This document shows, piece by piece, positions 8,656 to 16,249 of a stretch of DNA of 64,000 nt. Made by a program: the position numbers and the translations under genes. The notes under the pieces were generated by a model. The model was given only the letters and a program-made list of their open reading frames with translations. It searched no databases and was not told the origin of the DNA. The DNA is taken from assembly GCA_035968315.1 (NCBI GenBank), contig JAVYIN010000002.1, positions 1-64,000 on the forward strand, read 5' to 3'. This stretch comes from Nitrospira sp. GTDB lineage: Bacteria; Nitrospirota; Nitrospiria; Nitrospirales; Nitrospiraceae. Positions within the stretch are counted from its first letter, which is position 1, and each line of letters opens with the position of its first letter.

Positions 8656-9039
8656 ATGGACCTCGCAGCTGGATCGTGTCATGCCTGTCAGGAATCGGCA
8701 GGCCCCGTCATTAAGTACTCATTGGGAAAGGACTTTTTCGGCCGTCCCTATGACCGGCTCTCTCCCTCTGCGGACCAAAGTCCGAAGTGGTATTGCGAGA
8801 CCTGCTCCATGCACAAAACCTTGCAGCGAGACTTCCGCGATATCCGTACCGAATACGACAAACTGACTGCGGCCCAGAGCTCTGAACTCTCCAAAGGAGA
8901 AGAGTTTCGCCGGGCCTTCCTTCGCCTCCGGGAAATCCTGACAATCCTGGACGCGCAACCAGGCCGGTCTCCGTTTCTTTCAAGCCCTGACGTGCTGCTC
9001 CTCATGGAGCGGCTCAACACCGCCACCATGCCGGCCTAA
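8656..9039 (+). CDS. Hypothetical protein with two CxxC pairs
   Basis: A 127-residue cytoplasmic-looking protein that I do not recognise. Two C-x-x-C pairs (Cys8/Cys11 and Cys47/Cys50) in the N-terminal half suggest a zinc-ribbon or metal site. The C-terminal half is predicted helical and charged. The ATG at 8656 is preceded by AAGGAGG, so the in-frame ATG at 8641 is less likely. It opens a tight run of four small genes (to 10145), two of which are Fe-S proteins. This suggests a shared redox or metal-related role, by association only. Confidence 0.7.
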   Translation: MDLAAGSCHACQESAGPVIKYSLGKDFFGRPYDRLSPSADQSPKWYCETCSMHKTLQRDFRDIRTEYDKLTAAQSSELSKGEEFRRAFLRLREILTILDAQPGRSPFLSSPDVLLLMERLNTATMPA

Positions 9040-9053
9040 CCTGGAACACACCC

Positions 9054-9404
9054 ATGCCTGGCTTCGCACGACATATTTTCGTCTGTACCAACCAACGCTC
9101 AGCGGATGATCCCCGCGGTAGCTGCTCCAAGCTCGGCTCACAGGCCTTGCATGAGGTCTTCAAGCAAGAAACGAAGCGGCTGAATTTAAAAGGGACCGTC
9201 CGCGCCAACAAAGCCGGCTGCCTCGACCGCTGTGCCGAAGGGCCCAGCGTCGTTATTTATCCCGAAGGCGTCTGGTACTCGGTGAAGACCGAGGCCGATG
9301 TAAAAGAAATCATGGAACGCCACGTGGTGCAGGGTGAGGTGGTGACCAGGCTGGTCATGCCCGATCATCCCGCTCCGGCGACACTCCCTCCGCTCAAATC
9401 CTAA
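9054..9404 (+). CDS. Thioredoxin-like [2Fe-2S] ferredoxin
   Basis: A 116-residue protein of the thioredoxin-fold [2Fe-2S] ferredoxin family. The four ligand cysteines are Cys11, Cys24, Cys56 and Cys60, in the usual C-x12-C ... C-x3-C pattern. Hallmark segments are HIFVCTNQR and NKAGCLDRCAEGPSVVIYPEG. The segment GVWYSVKTEADVKEI follows, as in the related subunits of hydrogenase and NADH dehydrogenase. A short Pro-rich tail ends the protein. It starts 14 bases after the upstream CxxC protein. It is probably an electron carrier whose partner is unknown. Confidence 0.88.
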   Translation: MPGFARHIFVCTNQRSADDPRGSCSKLGSQALHEVFKQETKRLNLKGTVRANKAGCLDRCAEGPSVVIYPEGVWYSVKTEADVKEIMERHVVQGEVVTRLVMPDHPAPATLPPLKS

Positions 9405-9438
9405 GGCGGCCAATTCCAGCATCCGGCAATGAGGGTCC

Positions 9439-9852
9439 ATGGCAGTTGAAGAAAAATGGAAAGCCAACCAGGAAAAAGTGGCCTTCACCAAACAGTTTCC
9501 TGGCCTGACGTTGGACTGGCACACCTGCCAGGGCAAAACCATCCAAGCCGTGGTTCCCTTAACCGGGAAACAGGGTGCCGCCGTGGTCGTATTTACCGAC
9601 GGATCATTTACCGTCGTTCCACCGCTTACGCCGGAACCCTGGGAGCTGGGCCAGGCGCTCGTCGATGCTCGGACTCAGCTTGAACCGAAACATCCCGAGG
9701 CCTATGTGGAGTATGATCGCCTGGTCAAAAAAGATCGGGAGGCGTTGAAATCAGCCCGAGTGGAAAAGATCATGGGCGCGATTCAGAATAATCTGGAGCA
9801 GATTCCCGAACTCAAAGATCGGTTGAAAGAACTCGTGAAGGAGTGGAAGTGA
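9439..9852 (+). CDS. Conserved-looking hypothetical protein
   Basis: A 137-residue soluble protein with no family I recognise. The N-terminal half is mixed beta (VVPLTGKQGAAVVVFTDGS). The C-terminal half is a highly charged helix (KKDREALKSARVEKIMGAIQ ... LKELVKEWK) suited to protein-protein contact. It has a single cysteine (HTCQG), no signal peptide and no membrane segment. Its stop overlaps the start of the 7-cysteine ferredoxin-like gene, which implies translational coupling and perhaps a shared complex. Confidence 0.7.
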   Translation: MAVEEKWKANQEKVAFTKQFPGLTLDWHTCQGKTIQAVVPLTGKQGAAVVVFTDGSFTVVPPLTPEPWELGQALVDARTQLEPKHPEAYVEYDRLVKKDREALKSARVEKIMGAIQNNLEQIPELKDRLKELVKEWK

Positions 9853-10145
9853 GCAGTCTCCCCAACAAAAACATGTTCGAGATCTTCTCGCAAGGTCTCT
9901 TCGAAGGAGTCAAGCCTATGATGGTCATTCGCGATCACCTCGTCCGCCATCCCGACCGCTGCATGCACAACGGGATCTGCATCCCCATTTGCCCGACCAG
10001 CGCCTGGCTTTCGACACCGCCGTACAAATTCGACCCCTCCCGCTGCCTGGAAAGCTGCCGCCTCTGCCTGGATGCCTGCCCCTCGCAAGCGATCTTCGGG
10101 GTATTCAAAAAGGGCGAGAAACTGCTGGAGCCGCAAAAGAAGTAA
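9849..10145 (+). CDS. Seven-cysteine ferredoxin-like Fe-S protein
   Basis: A 98-residue protein with seven cysteines: C38-x5-C44-x3-C48-P and C66-x3-C70-x2-C73-x3-C77-P. The CP-terminated clusters resemble bacterial ferredoxins holding [4Fe-4S]/[3Fe-4S] centres, but the first motif is not the standard C-x2-C-x2-C. The start is chosen as the GTG at 9849. It overlaps the previous stop in a GTGA arrangement and has AAGGAG 5 bases upstream. A GTG at 9843 is the alternative. A long perfect hairpin follows the stop. It is probably an electron-transfer partner within this four-gene run. Confidence 0.82.
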   Translation: MSSLPNKNMFEIFSQGLFEGVKPMMVIRDHLVRHPDRCMHNGICIPICPTSAWLSTPPYKFDPSRCLESCRLCLDACPSQAIFGVFKKGEKLLEPQKK

Positions 10146-10154
10146 GCGAGACGC

Positions 10155-10184
10155 GCAGGCAGCAGGCAATCGCCTGCTGCCTGC
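10155..10184. terminator. Perfect 13-bp hairpin between convergent genes
   Basis: The inverted repeat GCAGGCAGCAGGC with its exact complement is separated by the loop AATC. It lies 10 bases after the Fe-S gene stop and 10 before the stop of the convergent DUF4382 gene. It lacks a T-tract, but its position and strength suit a bidirectional terminator or mRNA-end stabiliser. Confidence 0.65.
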
Positions 10185-10193
10185 AGCCGTTGA

Positions 10194-11528
10194 CTATGGG
10201 GCCAGAGTAAAGTCCTGGTTCAGATTATCACCCGCAGAAATATTCACGGATAACGGCGTCGGGTTCTGGGTCGCGTACGCCGTGGTGGGCGTCTGCGCGG
10301 AACCTTGAACGGTATACCACCCAGCTACTGCCCCCTGAGATGTTGCACTCGGTACAATCGGCAAGGGACCGTACGTGGCAAGCGAAGGGGCTACGATGGG
10401 TAGAACTAATCCATACCCATAATCGCCCACTGGTACTGCGCCGTCATTGACCGTAGCGACCTGCGATCTCACCGTTACAGTCGGCCCACCAGTAAGTGCC
10501 TGCTTCGCGGCAACAACAACCGTCGCATCATCGCGATCATCAACCGCGGGTGGAGGCGGCGGGTTGATCAACGTCACCGTGTCGCCGATTGTGTGAAATG
10601 CGGAGGGCGGCAACGAAAACGGCTGCGCCTGAGTGCTGATTGGAGTGATGCTTGCGCTGCTTGAGACCGGCACTCCAGTTATAACGGCTGTCGCACAGCA
10701 GGTATTTGTCGGGCTGTTTCGCGCCGTGATCACCACATCGTAGTTTGCCGGGTAGTCACCAGGTAACGGATAGCCAGGCAACCGGGGAAGAAAGAATTCC
10801 CCGGTTTGGGGATTCGGCACCGTCGCACGAACAATTTCACCATTCCTCTGAGCCGACACCACGACGTTGTAGGTAAGCAGATTCGTGGCGACAAAACCTT
10901 TGATCCCGTTCAGCACGTATGGGATAGCCTTGATCACGGGTTTCAGTTTGTATCCGCCATTTCCCGTCTTTACAATGGATTGGCAGGCATCGAAGTCCAG
11001 CAACAGATCAACTCGCTGTCCGGAAGGCACGTCGAACTCGTTTATCAGCTTAATCCCAGACTGAACCGCGCTGGGTGTGTCGAGCGGAATTCTATTGCTA
11101 GGATCATTAGGATCTTGGCCCTCAAGGATAATCCAATTATTATTTCTCTCCAAGACTAGCCGCACTTGCGTATAGCGTCCCGCCGCCAATGACGTCTGGC
11201 CAAGACTCTCTAGTGCACCATTAGGCTGCGTCGGATCATTGAGACTCAGCAGATTGATTGGCCTCGGTGAGGGAAGCACGATGTCGGTCCATCCGGCGCT
11301 GTTTTCGTCAGCTGAACTACTCTGATGGACCCGCACCTTGCTGACCGTGACATTCACCTGGTCGTAGCCGCAGGCTGGCGCGTCCGTGAGCGACACACTT
11401 AATGTGCCGGGTTGCGCAGTGGCTGCGGGTCCCCCGTCTCCCCCGCCACTGCATCCAACCGCGAGCGCCGTGAGCATGAAGCCCATTGCCCCTACCAACC
11501 CTTTGTATTTGCCCGTCCATACATTCAT
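10194..11528 (-). CDS. DUF4382-domain lipoprotein
   Basis: A 444-residue lipoprotein. The lipobox (ALAVGC) places the lipid on about Cys26, followed by a Ser/Gly linker. Residues about 40-190 match the DUF4382 pattern, with LSVSLTDAPACGYDQVNVTVSKVRVH at the start and a GQRVDLLLDFDACQSIV end. The remainder is Pro/Thr/Val-rich beta sandwich-like material with carboxypeptidase-regulatory-type character. It is probably an outer-membrane or surface-exposed lipoprotein of unknown function. Codon use looks somewhat less GC-rich than in its neighbours, and the flanking gap is AT-richer. This may mean recent acquisition. Confidence 0.8.
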   Translation of the reverse strand: MNVWTGKYKGLVGAMGFMLTALAVGCSGGGDGGPAATAQPGTLSVSLTDAPACGYDQVNVTVSKVRVHQSSSADENSAGWTDIVLPSPRPINLLSLNDPTQPNGALESLGQTSLAAGRYTQVRLVLERNNNWIILEGQDPNDPSNRIPLDTPSAVQSGIKLINEFDVPSGQRVDLLLDFDACQSIVKTGNGGYKLKPVIKAIPYVLNGIKGFVATNLLTYNVVVSAQRNGEIVRATVPNPQTGEFFLPRLPGYPLPGDYPANYDVVITARNSPTNTCCATAVITGVPVSSSASITPISTQAQPFSLPPSAFHTIGDTVTLINPPPPPAVDDRDDATVVVAAKQALTGGPTVTVRSQVATVNDGAVPVGDYGYGLVLPIVAPSLATYGPLPIVPSATSQGAVAGWYTVQGSAQTPTTAYATQNPTPLSVNISAGDNLNQDFTLAP

Positions 11529-11935
11529 GTTGCACCGCCTATGGCTATAGGATTGACGATCTCATTCGGCCCACTTCACCTGATCAAGGTTCGCAAGGAC
11601 CATGCTATTTCACGATTGCGCCGAATGACAACCACTACCCTCCTTGTAGGGGAGCAGGCGCTAACAACGGAATTATTCCAATTGATTCAACCTGTTACGA
11701 ATTCCAAAACGCCGGAACTCTGAGAGTGAAGACACAACTTGAATCTTCTGGCCCTCACATGCGCTGACTGGATTTCCCTACAGTCTACAATGGGGACATG
11801 AATGGATTCGGCAACAGATTTATCGAAGGGTAGGCAGGAGATCCGCGAACAAGACATAGCGGTGCGCGAGCGTAGAAATCCCCTCGCCAGATCTCGATCG
11901 CTCTTAATTTTCAGGATGCCGCGATACAGGGCATG
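11529..11935. other. Intergenic region, no gene seen
   Basis: About 400 bases, visibly AT-richer than average, between the DUF4382 lipoprotein start and the stop of the squalene-synthase-like gene. No frame here has a convincing ribosome site or family match. It likely holds the lipoprotein promoter and the terminator of the upstream operon. No repeat copy of the A-D family is present. Confidence 0.4.
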
Positions 11936-12967
11936 CTAACTGATTTGTTTCCGTAACCGTCCCCAGTAGGCCGTACCGACATACCCGCAGGCGCCGGTGA
12001 AGGTCGTGAGGGCCATGATTTGGTAGACTGTGCTGCGCGGAATTTTTACTTTGACCGCGGGATTCAGCAGATCCGGCGAATGCAGCACCAGCTTGAGGGA
12101 TTCGCCCCCGGAGAGAATCGGCCACATGCAAGACAGCCGCAATCGCATTTCGTGGCGCGGGATCGACATCGTATAGAGCCAGCCCTGATCGAGATGCTCC
12201 GTAGCCATGCGCACAAGCTGGCTTAAGACAGGCCTGAAACGAGACAGATTCTGTTGCGCCAACAAATCACGAGGCTGAAGTCCTGCCTCGGCGAGCATGG
12301 TCTCCGGAATATAGCAGCGCCCCTTCTGCAGATCGTGCGCGATGTCTTTGACAATATTGGTGAGCTGCAACCCCTTGCCGAATCGCACGCCGACCTCGGA
12401 CATGTGCCGCACGTTCCATGATGCCAGCGCCGGGCGATGGGCGCACATGAGATCGGTCCAGAACTCGCCGACACACCCGGCGACGTAGTACGTGTAGCGA
12501 TCCAGGTCGTCCACCGTCTTGAGGGCCACCAGCTCATCGGCGGATGTTCCGGGAAAGACCCTGAGGTCCATCTCCATCCCCTGCGTCAACGTCCGCATGA
12601 GCCGCTGCACTCGATCGCGGTCATCCTGGGAAAATGATTCGAAGACATGGAAGCAGTCTTCCAGCCGTTCGAGCAACACCCGCTCAGATGAGTCCTGCTG
12701 GAGCGGCCCGACCGCGCGCTGAATGTTCTGCACCTGCGCCCAGGCAATGCGATCGCCGGCAAACTGCCCCCGGAACTGGCTGAGAAACTCCATCCGCCGG
12801 GATCGTTCGACCAACTCGGTATCCGCAATCGTATCGGCGGCTCTAGCAAACAGATACGCCAGCCCGAGCTGATCCCGCACATTGGCAGGCACCACAGCCA
12901 ACGTCGTGTAAAACAGACGGGACACACTCTTCAGAAGCTCGCCCAGAAGTTCTCGTTTAGCAGCCAT
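11936..12967 (-). CDS. Squalene/phytoene synthase-family prenyltransferase
   Basis: A 343-residue head-to-head prenyl synthase. The first Asp-rich motif is ARAADTIADT near residues 41-50. The second lies in QLTNIVKDIAHDL near residue 205, followed by GRCYIP. YTYYVAGCVGEFW is typical of squalene-synthase-like members. The C-terminus carries a hydrophobic segment (IMALTTFTGACGYVGTAYW) that could anchor it in the inner membrane, as in squalene synthases. The likely substrate is farnesyl diphosphate, giving squalene or a presqualene/phytoene-type product; the sequence does not decide which. A cupredoxin gene lies 16 bases upstream on the same strand. Confidence 0.85.
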   Translation of the reverse strand: MAAKRELLGELLKSVSRLFYTTLAVVPANVRDQLGLAYLFARAADTIADTELVERSRRMEFLSQFRGQFAGDRIAWAQVQNIQRAVGPLQQDSSERVLLERLEDCFHVFESFSQDDRDRVQRLMRTLTQGMEMDLRVFPGTSADELVALKTVDDLDRYTYYVAGCVGEFWTDLMCAHRPALASWNVRHMSEVGVRFGKGLQLTNIVKDIAHDLQKGRCYIPETMLAEAGLQPRDLLAQQNLSRFRPVLSQLVRMATEHLDQGWLYTMSIPRHEMRLRLSCMWPILSGGESLKLVLHSPDLLNPAVKVKIPRSTVYQIMALTTFTGACGYVGTAYWGRLRKQIS

Positions 12968-12983
12968 CGCGCGTCCGACCGAC

Positions 12984-13400
12984 TTATGGTTTCACTTCCA
13001 GCTTGCCTTCCATCCCCTTGTCCCGATGGCTGGGCAGAGGCCAAAGACGTTTATCGCAGTAGATGGGAAAGACTCCGGGCTGACTCGGCGTAAACCGGAT
13101 GATCACCGTTTTCCCGGCGCCCACATCCTGTTCAATCGCCAATTCTTTGATCACAAAATTGTGCGGCGTGATGCTCGTCACACTGACCAGCGTAAGTTCC
13201 ACCGGCTTCCCGGATTGGACTACCACATGATTCGGCGAATAGGCATAGCTATCAAGGGTCACTGTGGCGCGCTGCACTCCGTCAGCCTCCATAGGAACAA
13301 CAAACGGAGGACCGAATTGAGGAACATCCGTAGCCTGCCCGCTCGACACGGGCATCGCCAGCAGCAATCCGACAAGCCCCATGCGACGAAAACACTTCAT
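12984..13400 (-). CDS. Exported cupredoxin-like blue copper protein
   Basis: A 138-residue protein with a signal peptide (about residues 1-23). The cupredoxin fold is indicated by TVTLDSYAYSPNHVVVQSGKPVELTL and by a type 1 copper ligand set of His80 (TPHNFVI), Cys115 (IYCDK), His125 and Met130. The Cys-to-His spacing (10) is longer than in plastocyanin. It probably carries electrons or copper in the periplasm. It lies directly upstream of the squalene-synthase-like gene, an unusual pairing that may be only positional. Confidence 0.8.
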   Translation of the reverse strand: MKCFRRMGLVGLLLAMPVSSGQATDVPQFGPPFVVPMEADGVQRATVTLDSYAYSPNHVVVQSGKPVELTLVSVTSITPHNFVIKELAIEQDVGAGKTVIIRFTPSQPGVFPIYCDKRLWPLPSHRDKGMEGKLEVKP

Positions 13401-13560
13401 GCCGCCTCCTCGATGAGACCCTTCTAACAGGAAGATCGAGAAGGGGTCAACTTTGCCTCACAGTTTCAAAGACTTCTGCCATCTTGACCTTATCCGGAAC
13501 GGTCTTATTCTTTCACCACGTCCCGAGCGAATCGATGCGATGCATTTCAGGCGAGCGGTT

Positions 13561-13570
13561 TGTGTATAAT
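13561..13570 (+). promoter_or_regulatory. Possible extended -10 promoter of htpX
   Basis: TGTGTATAAT provides an extended -10 box (TATAAT at 13565-13570), about 60 bases before the htpX start. No good -35 hexamer is found at the right distance, which is tolerated for extended -10 promoters. I see no heat-shock sigma element. Confidence 0.4.
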
Positions 13571-13632
13571 CATAGGAACTCAGTCACTCGCCGCCGATAC
13601 AAGGCGAGTGTTTGTCTCCAAGGAGGATCTCG

Positions 13633-14520
13633 ATGAAGTGGATGAAGGGTATGTTCCTGCTGTTTGCGGCCAATATTCTGATCATGGTGACGCTCTCGCT
13701 CACCGTGCCGCTCGTCATAAATTTCGTGCTCCCGCTGTTCGGAATCGACGTGCGAGGATCGGTCGATCTCAGCTCGCTGGTCTGGGCGCTCATTCTCGGG
13801 TTCGGCGGCGCCTTCATCAGTCTGGCCTTCTCCAAACAAATGGCCCGTGCCATGCTCGACTGCCAGCAGATTACGCAACCGCGCTCCCAAGCTGAACACG
13901 TGATCTACGGCTCGGTTCAGGAGATTGCCCAACGGCTGGGCATTACCATGCCGGAAGTGTGGATCTACGATTCTCCGGATCCCAACGCCTTTGCCACCGG
14001 CCCCAGCAAAAACAATTCGATGGTGGCCGTTTCAACGGGGCTGCTCCAGAATTTGAAGGAAGATGAGGTCAAGGCAGTCCTGGCTCATGAAATGGGCCAT
14101 GTGTACAACGGAGACATGTTTGCCACGACCGTGTTGGCCGGGTTGATGAACACGTTTGTCTATTACATCTCCATGTGGGTGCGCCGGTTCTTTGCCGAGC
14201 GGGATCAAGCCGCGCTGGGTTTTGGGTTGTCCATCGTGCTGCAGATCGTCGTCAGCGTCCTGGCTTCCGTCGTGATCAGCTGGTTCTCGCGCCATCGTGA
14301 ATATGGCGCCGATGCCTTTTCCGCCAAGGTCTACGGCAAAGACTCGATGATCTCCGCCCTGCGCGCGATCGATCGATGGGTGTCACGCGCACAGGTCGAA
14401 TACTCGACGCAGGATGCCCTGGCGACGATGAAGATCTCCGGCAAGTCATCGGGATTCATGCATCTCTTCGCTACGCATCCGCCGATTGAAGAACGGATCG
14501 CCGCCCTCGAACGGCTGTAA
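13633..14520 (+). CDS. htpX: Membrane zinc metalloprotease HtpX
   Basis: A 295-residue inner-membrane M48 protease that degrades misfolded membrane proteins. Two N-terminal membrane segments (residues about 5-25 and 35-55) precede the catalytic domain. The zinc motif HEMGH is near residue 150, with a downstream glutamate in HREYGADAFSAK. Two further hydrophobic segments lie between them. The ATG at 13633 is chosen over an in-frame TTG at 13612 because AAGGAGG lies just before it. An exported glutathione peroxidase gene follows, probably in the same transcript. Confidence 0.93.
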   Translation: MKWMKGMFLLFAANILIMVTLSLTVPLVINFVLPLFGIDVRGSVDLSSLVWALILGFGGAFISLAFSKQMARAMLDCQQITQPRSQAEHVIYGSVQEIAQRLGITMPEVWIYDSPDPNAFATGPSKNNSMVAVSTGLLQNLKEDEVKAVLAHEMGHVYNGDMFATTVLAGLMNTFVYYISMWVRRFFAERDQAALGFGLSIVLQIVVSVLASVVISWFSRHREYGADAFSAKVYGKDSMISALRAIDRWVSRAQVEYSTQDALATMKISGKSSGFMHLFATHPPIEERIAALERL

Positions 14521-14537
14521 CCGGGATGAGGCCCATC

Positions 14538-15131
14538 ATGAAGACGCTGCTCACCGCGACATCAATCGTAGCGCTCACGAGCGGTCTCATGATGGCCGTC
14601 CCTGACGCGCAGGCCGAACAGAAAGGACCACTGATGGCAGCGAAAACGGCGGGCGTCTATGACTTCACGCTGAACGATATCGACGGCAAACCGGTGAATC
14701 TCGGACAGTACAAAGGCAAGGTGCTGCTCGTCGTGAACACGGCCAGCTTCTGCGGTAACACGCCGCAATATACGGATCTGGAGTCCCTCTACGAGCACTA
14801 CCGCGACAAAGGGTTTGAAGTACTGGCCTTCCCCGCGAACAACTTCGGCCAGCAGGAACCTGGCACGAACGAGGAGATCAAGGGCTTTTGCCTCACCAAG
14901 TACAGCGTGAGCTTCCCCCTCTTCAGCAAAATCAGCGTGAAAGGCGACGACAAGCACCCGCTCTACCGCTACCTGACCGAGCACAGCCCCTTCCCCGGCG
15001 AGGTGGAGTGGAACTTCCAGAAATATCTTGTTGACCGATCAGGCCACGTCGTGGCCCGCTTCCCCCACCGGATGAAACCTTCGTCGCCCGAGATTACCAA
15101 AGAGGTGGAACGGGCCTTGGCCGCCCAATAG
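14538..15131 (+). CDS. Exported glutathione peroxidase-family protein
   Basis: About 197 residues with a signal peptide ending near AQA. The glutathione/thioredoxin peroxidase family motifs are complete: catalytic Cys in VVNTASFCGNTPQY, the glutamine in FPANNFGQQEPG, and the Trp-Asn in WNFQKYLVDRSG. The active site has cysteine, not selenocysteine. It would reduce peroxides in the periplasm with a thiol reductant. An ATG at 14526 is also in frame. The ATG at 14538 is preferred because GAGG lies 6 bases before it and it gives a cleaner signal peptide. Its stop is 6 bases from that of the convergent downstream gene. Confidence 0.88.
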   Translation: MKTLLTATSIVALTSGLMMAVPDAQAEQKGPLMAAKTAGVYDFTLNDIDGKPVNLGQYKGKVLLVVNTASFCGNTPQYTDLESLYEHYRDKGFEVLAFPANNFGQQEPGTNEEIKGFCLTKYSVSFPLFSKISVKGDDKHPLYRYLTEHSPFPGEVEWNFQKYLVDRSGHVVARFPHRMKPSSPEITKEVERALAAQ

Positions 15132-15137
15132 ACCGCG

Positions 15138-15425
15138 TCAGGCTTTGCGGTAAAACGCTATGTGTTGGCGGTATTCCTGAATCGCCGCTCCTAATGCGGC
15201 TCCCCCACGAGGAATGTTGACGTCAAGCGTCTCCTCGATGGCCGGATCGTCGATTTCTACCTCATAGCGATCCTGAATATTGGTCCGTACCGGCCCCCCC
15301 TGCGTGATATCCCGCGGCATGAAGATCTCTTTCCACACCTCTTTCTCCACGAGACACACGTCCCGGAATCGTTCAAACAGCAAGGTCAACTTTTCCGGAT
15401 CGGTAATCTTGATACGATCGCCCAT
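15138..15425 (-). CDS. Hypothetical protein
   Basis: A 95-residue soluble acidic protein starting MGDRIKITDPEKL, with one cysteine, a charged helical N-terminus and a C-terminal helix (AIQEYRQHIAFYRKA). I do not recognise a family. Coding character is good: there is a sensible start, it fills the space between neighbours, and its stop almost meets that of the convergent peroxidase gene. No signal peptide or membrane segment is seen. Confidence 0.65.
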   Translation of the reverse strand: MGDRIKITDPEKLTLLFERFRDVCLVEKEVWKEIFMPRDITQGGPVRTNIQDRYEVEIDDPAIEETLDVNIPRGGAALGAAIQEYRQHIAFYRKA

Positions 15426-15472
15426 AGTCGTGCCTGCTCCTTCTTGATCGTCCTAGTCTGGCTGTATGGAAA

Positions 15473-16174
15473 TTATGGCCGAGGCGCTACAGCAGGCCGG
15501 TCGGTGATGGTAAAGCGCAGCGTACCCACTTGATTGACGGCATGAAACGACTGTTGCCCCAGCGGGGCAATGAAGAGCTTTACCAGGTAGGTGCCCAGCG
15601 GCCACTGCTCGCCTGGCCGCTTCAGCTCAAGAAACCCATACCGTTCATAGCCCGGCAACTCCAGAATGTCCTTGCCGAAGGGCTTCGACGGCAGCGCCCC
15701 GCCCTCTCCTTCAAGAAACCATTGGGCGCTGAATTGCGTGGGATCTTCGAGCGGAGCCGATTCAAACACGATGTAGATCGCCGGGGTCTCCGGCGGAAAC
15801 TCGGAGGCCGGATCGACGGGCTTCAAGCGGGGATCCTGCGTATACCATCCCTTTCGCCCGAAGGTATCCCACTCAACCTCATACCCCTTGGCCATCTTGA
15901 TCCAGGTGAACAGGGACTGGGGAATGCCTTTTTTCTGATCGTCGAATGAGGGGCTCTGGGTCGAACCGATCTCCGTCGTTTCCTGCTCCTTCTGCGGCAT
16001 CAAATCCTTCGCGCCGGCCCCTGCCGCAACGAGCATCCCCACGAACAGACCGCCGATCGGCCACAAGAGCCCCCACCGAAACCATCTCTTTTCCTCTCGG
16101 CTCATCCCTGCCATCCTCGTTCTCATACTGGCTATGGTATCGAGTGCATCGTGGAGGGTCAACCGTCTGTCCAT
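15473..16174 (-). CDS. Hypothetical membrane-anchored periplasmic protein
   Basis: Up to 233 residues. One hydrophobic segment (LLWPIGGLFVGMLVAAGAG, about residues 35-53) follows a basic stretch (REEKRWFRW). The bulk of about 180 residues would then sit in the periplasm. That part is mixed beta, with Tyr/Trp-rich motifs (FTWIKMAKGYEVEWDTFGRK, QFSAQWFLEGEG). No family is recognised. The first ATG (16174) has no ribosome site. An internal ATG at about residue 25 has GAGG nearby and may be the real start. It precedes the 95-residue hypothetical gene on the same strand. Confidence 0.6.
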   Translation of the reverse strand: MDRRLTLHDALDTIASMRTRMAGMSREEKRWFRWGLLWPIGGLFVGMLVAAGAGAKDLMPQKEQETTEIGSTQSPSFDDQKKGIPQSLFTWIKMAKGYEVEWDTFGRKGWYTQDPRLKPVDPASEFPPETPAIYIVFESAPLEDPTQFSAQWFLEGEGGALPSKPFGKDILELPGYERYGFLELKRPGEQWPLGTYLVKLFIAPLGQQSFHAVNQVGTLRFTITDRPAVAPRP

Positions 16175-16249
16175 TCGGTCGATGAACGGTTGCGCACCGG
16201 AGAACCTATGATAGAGTGCCCCTAGCGATTTTCAGAACGATTACACACC

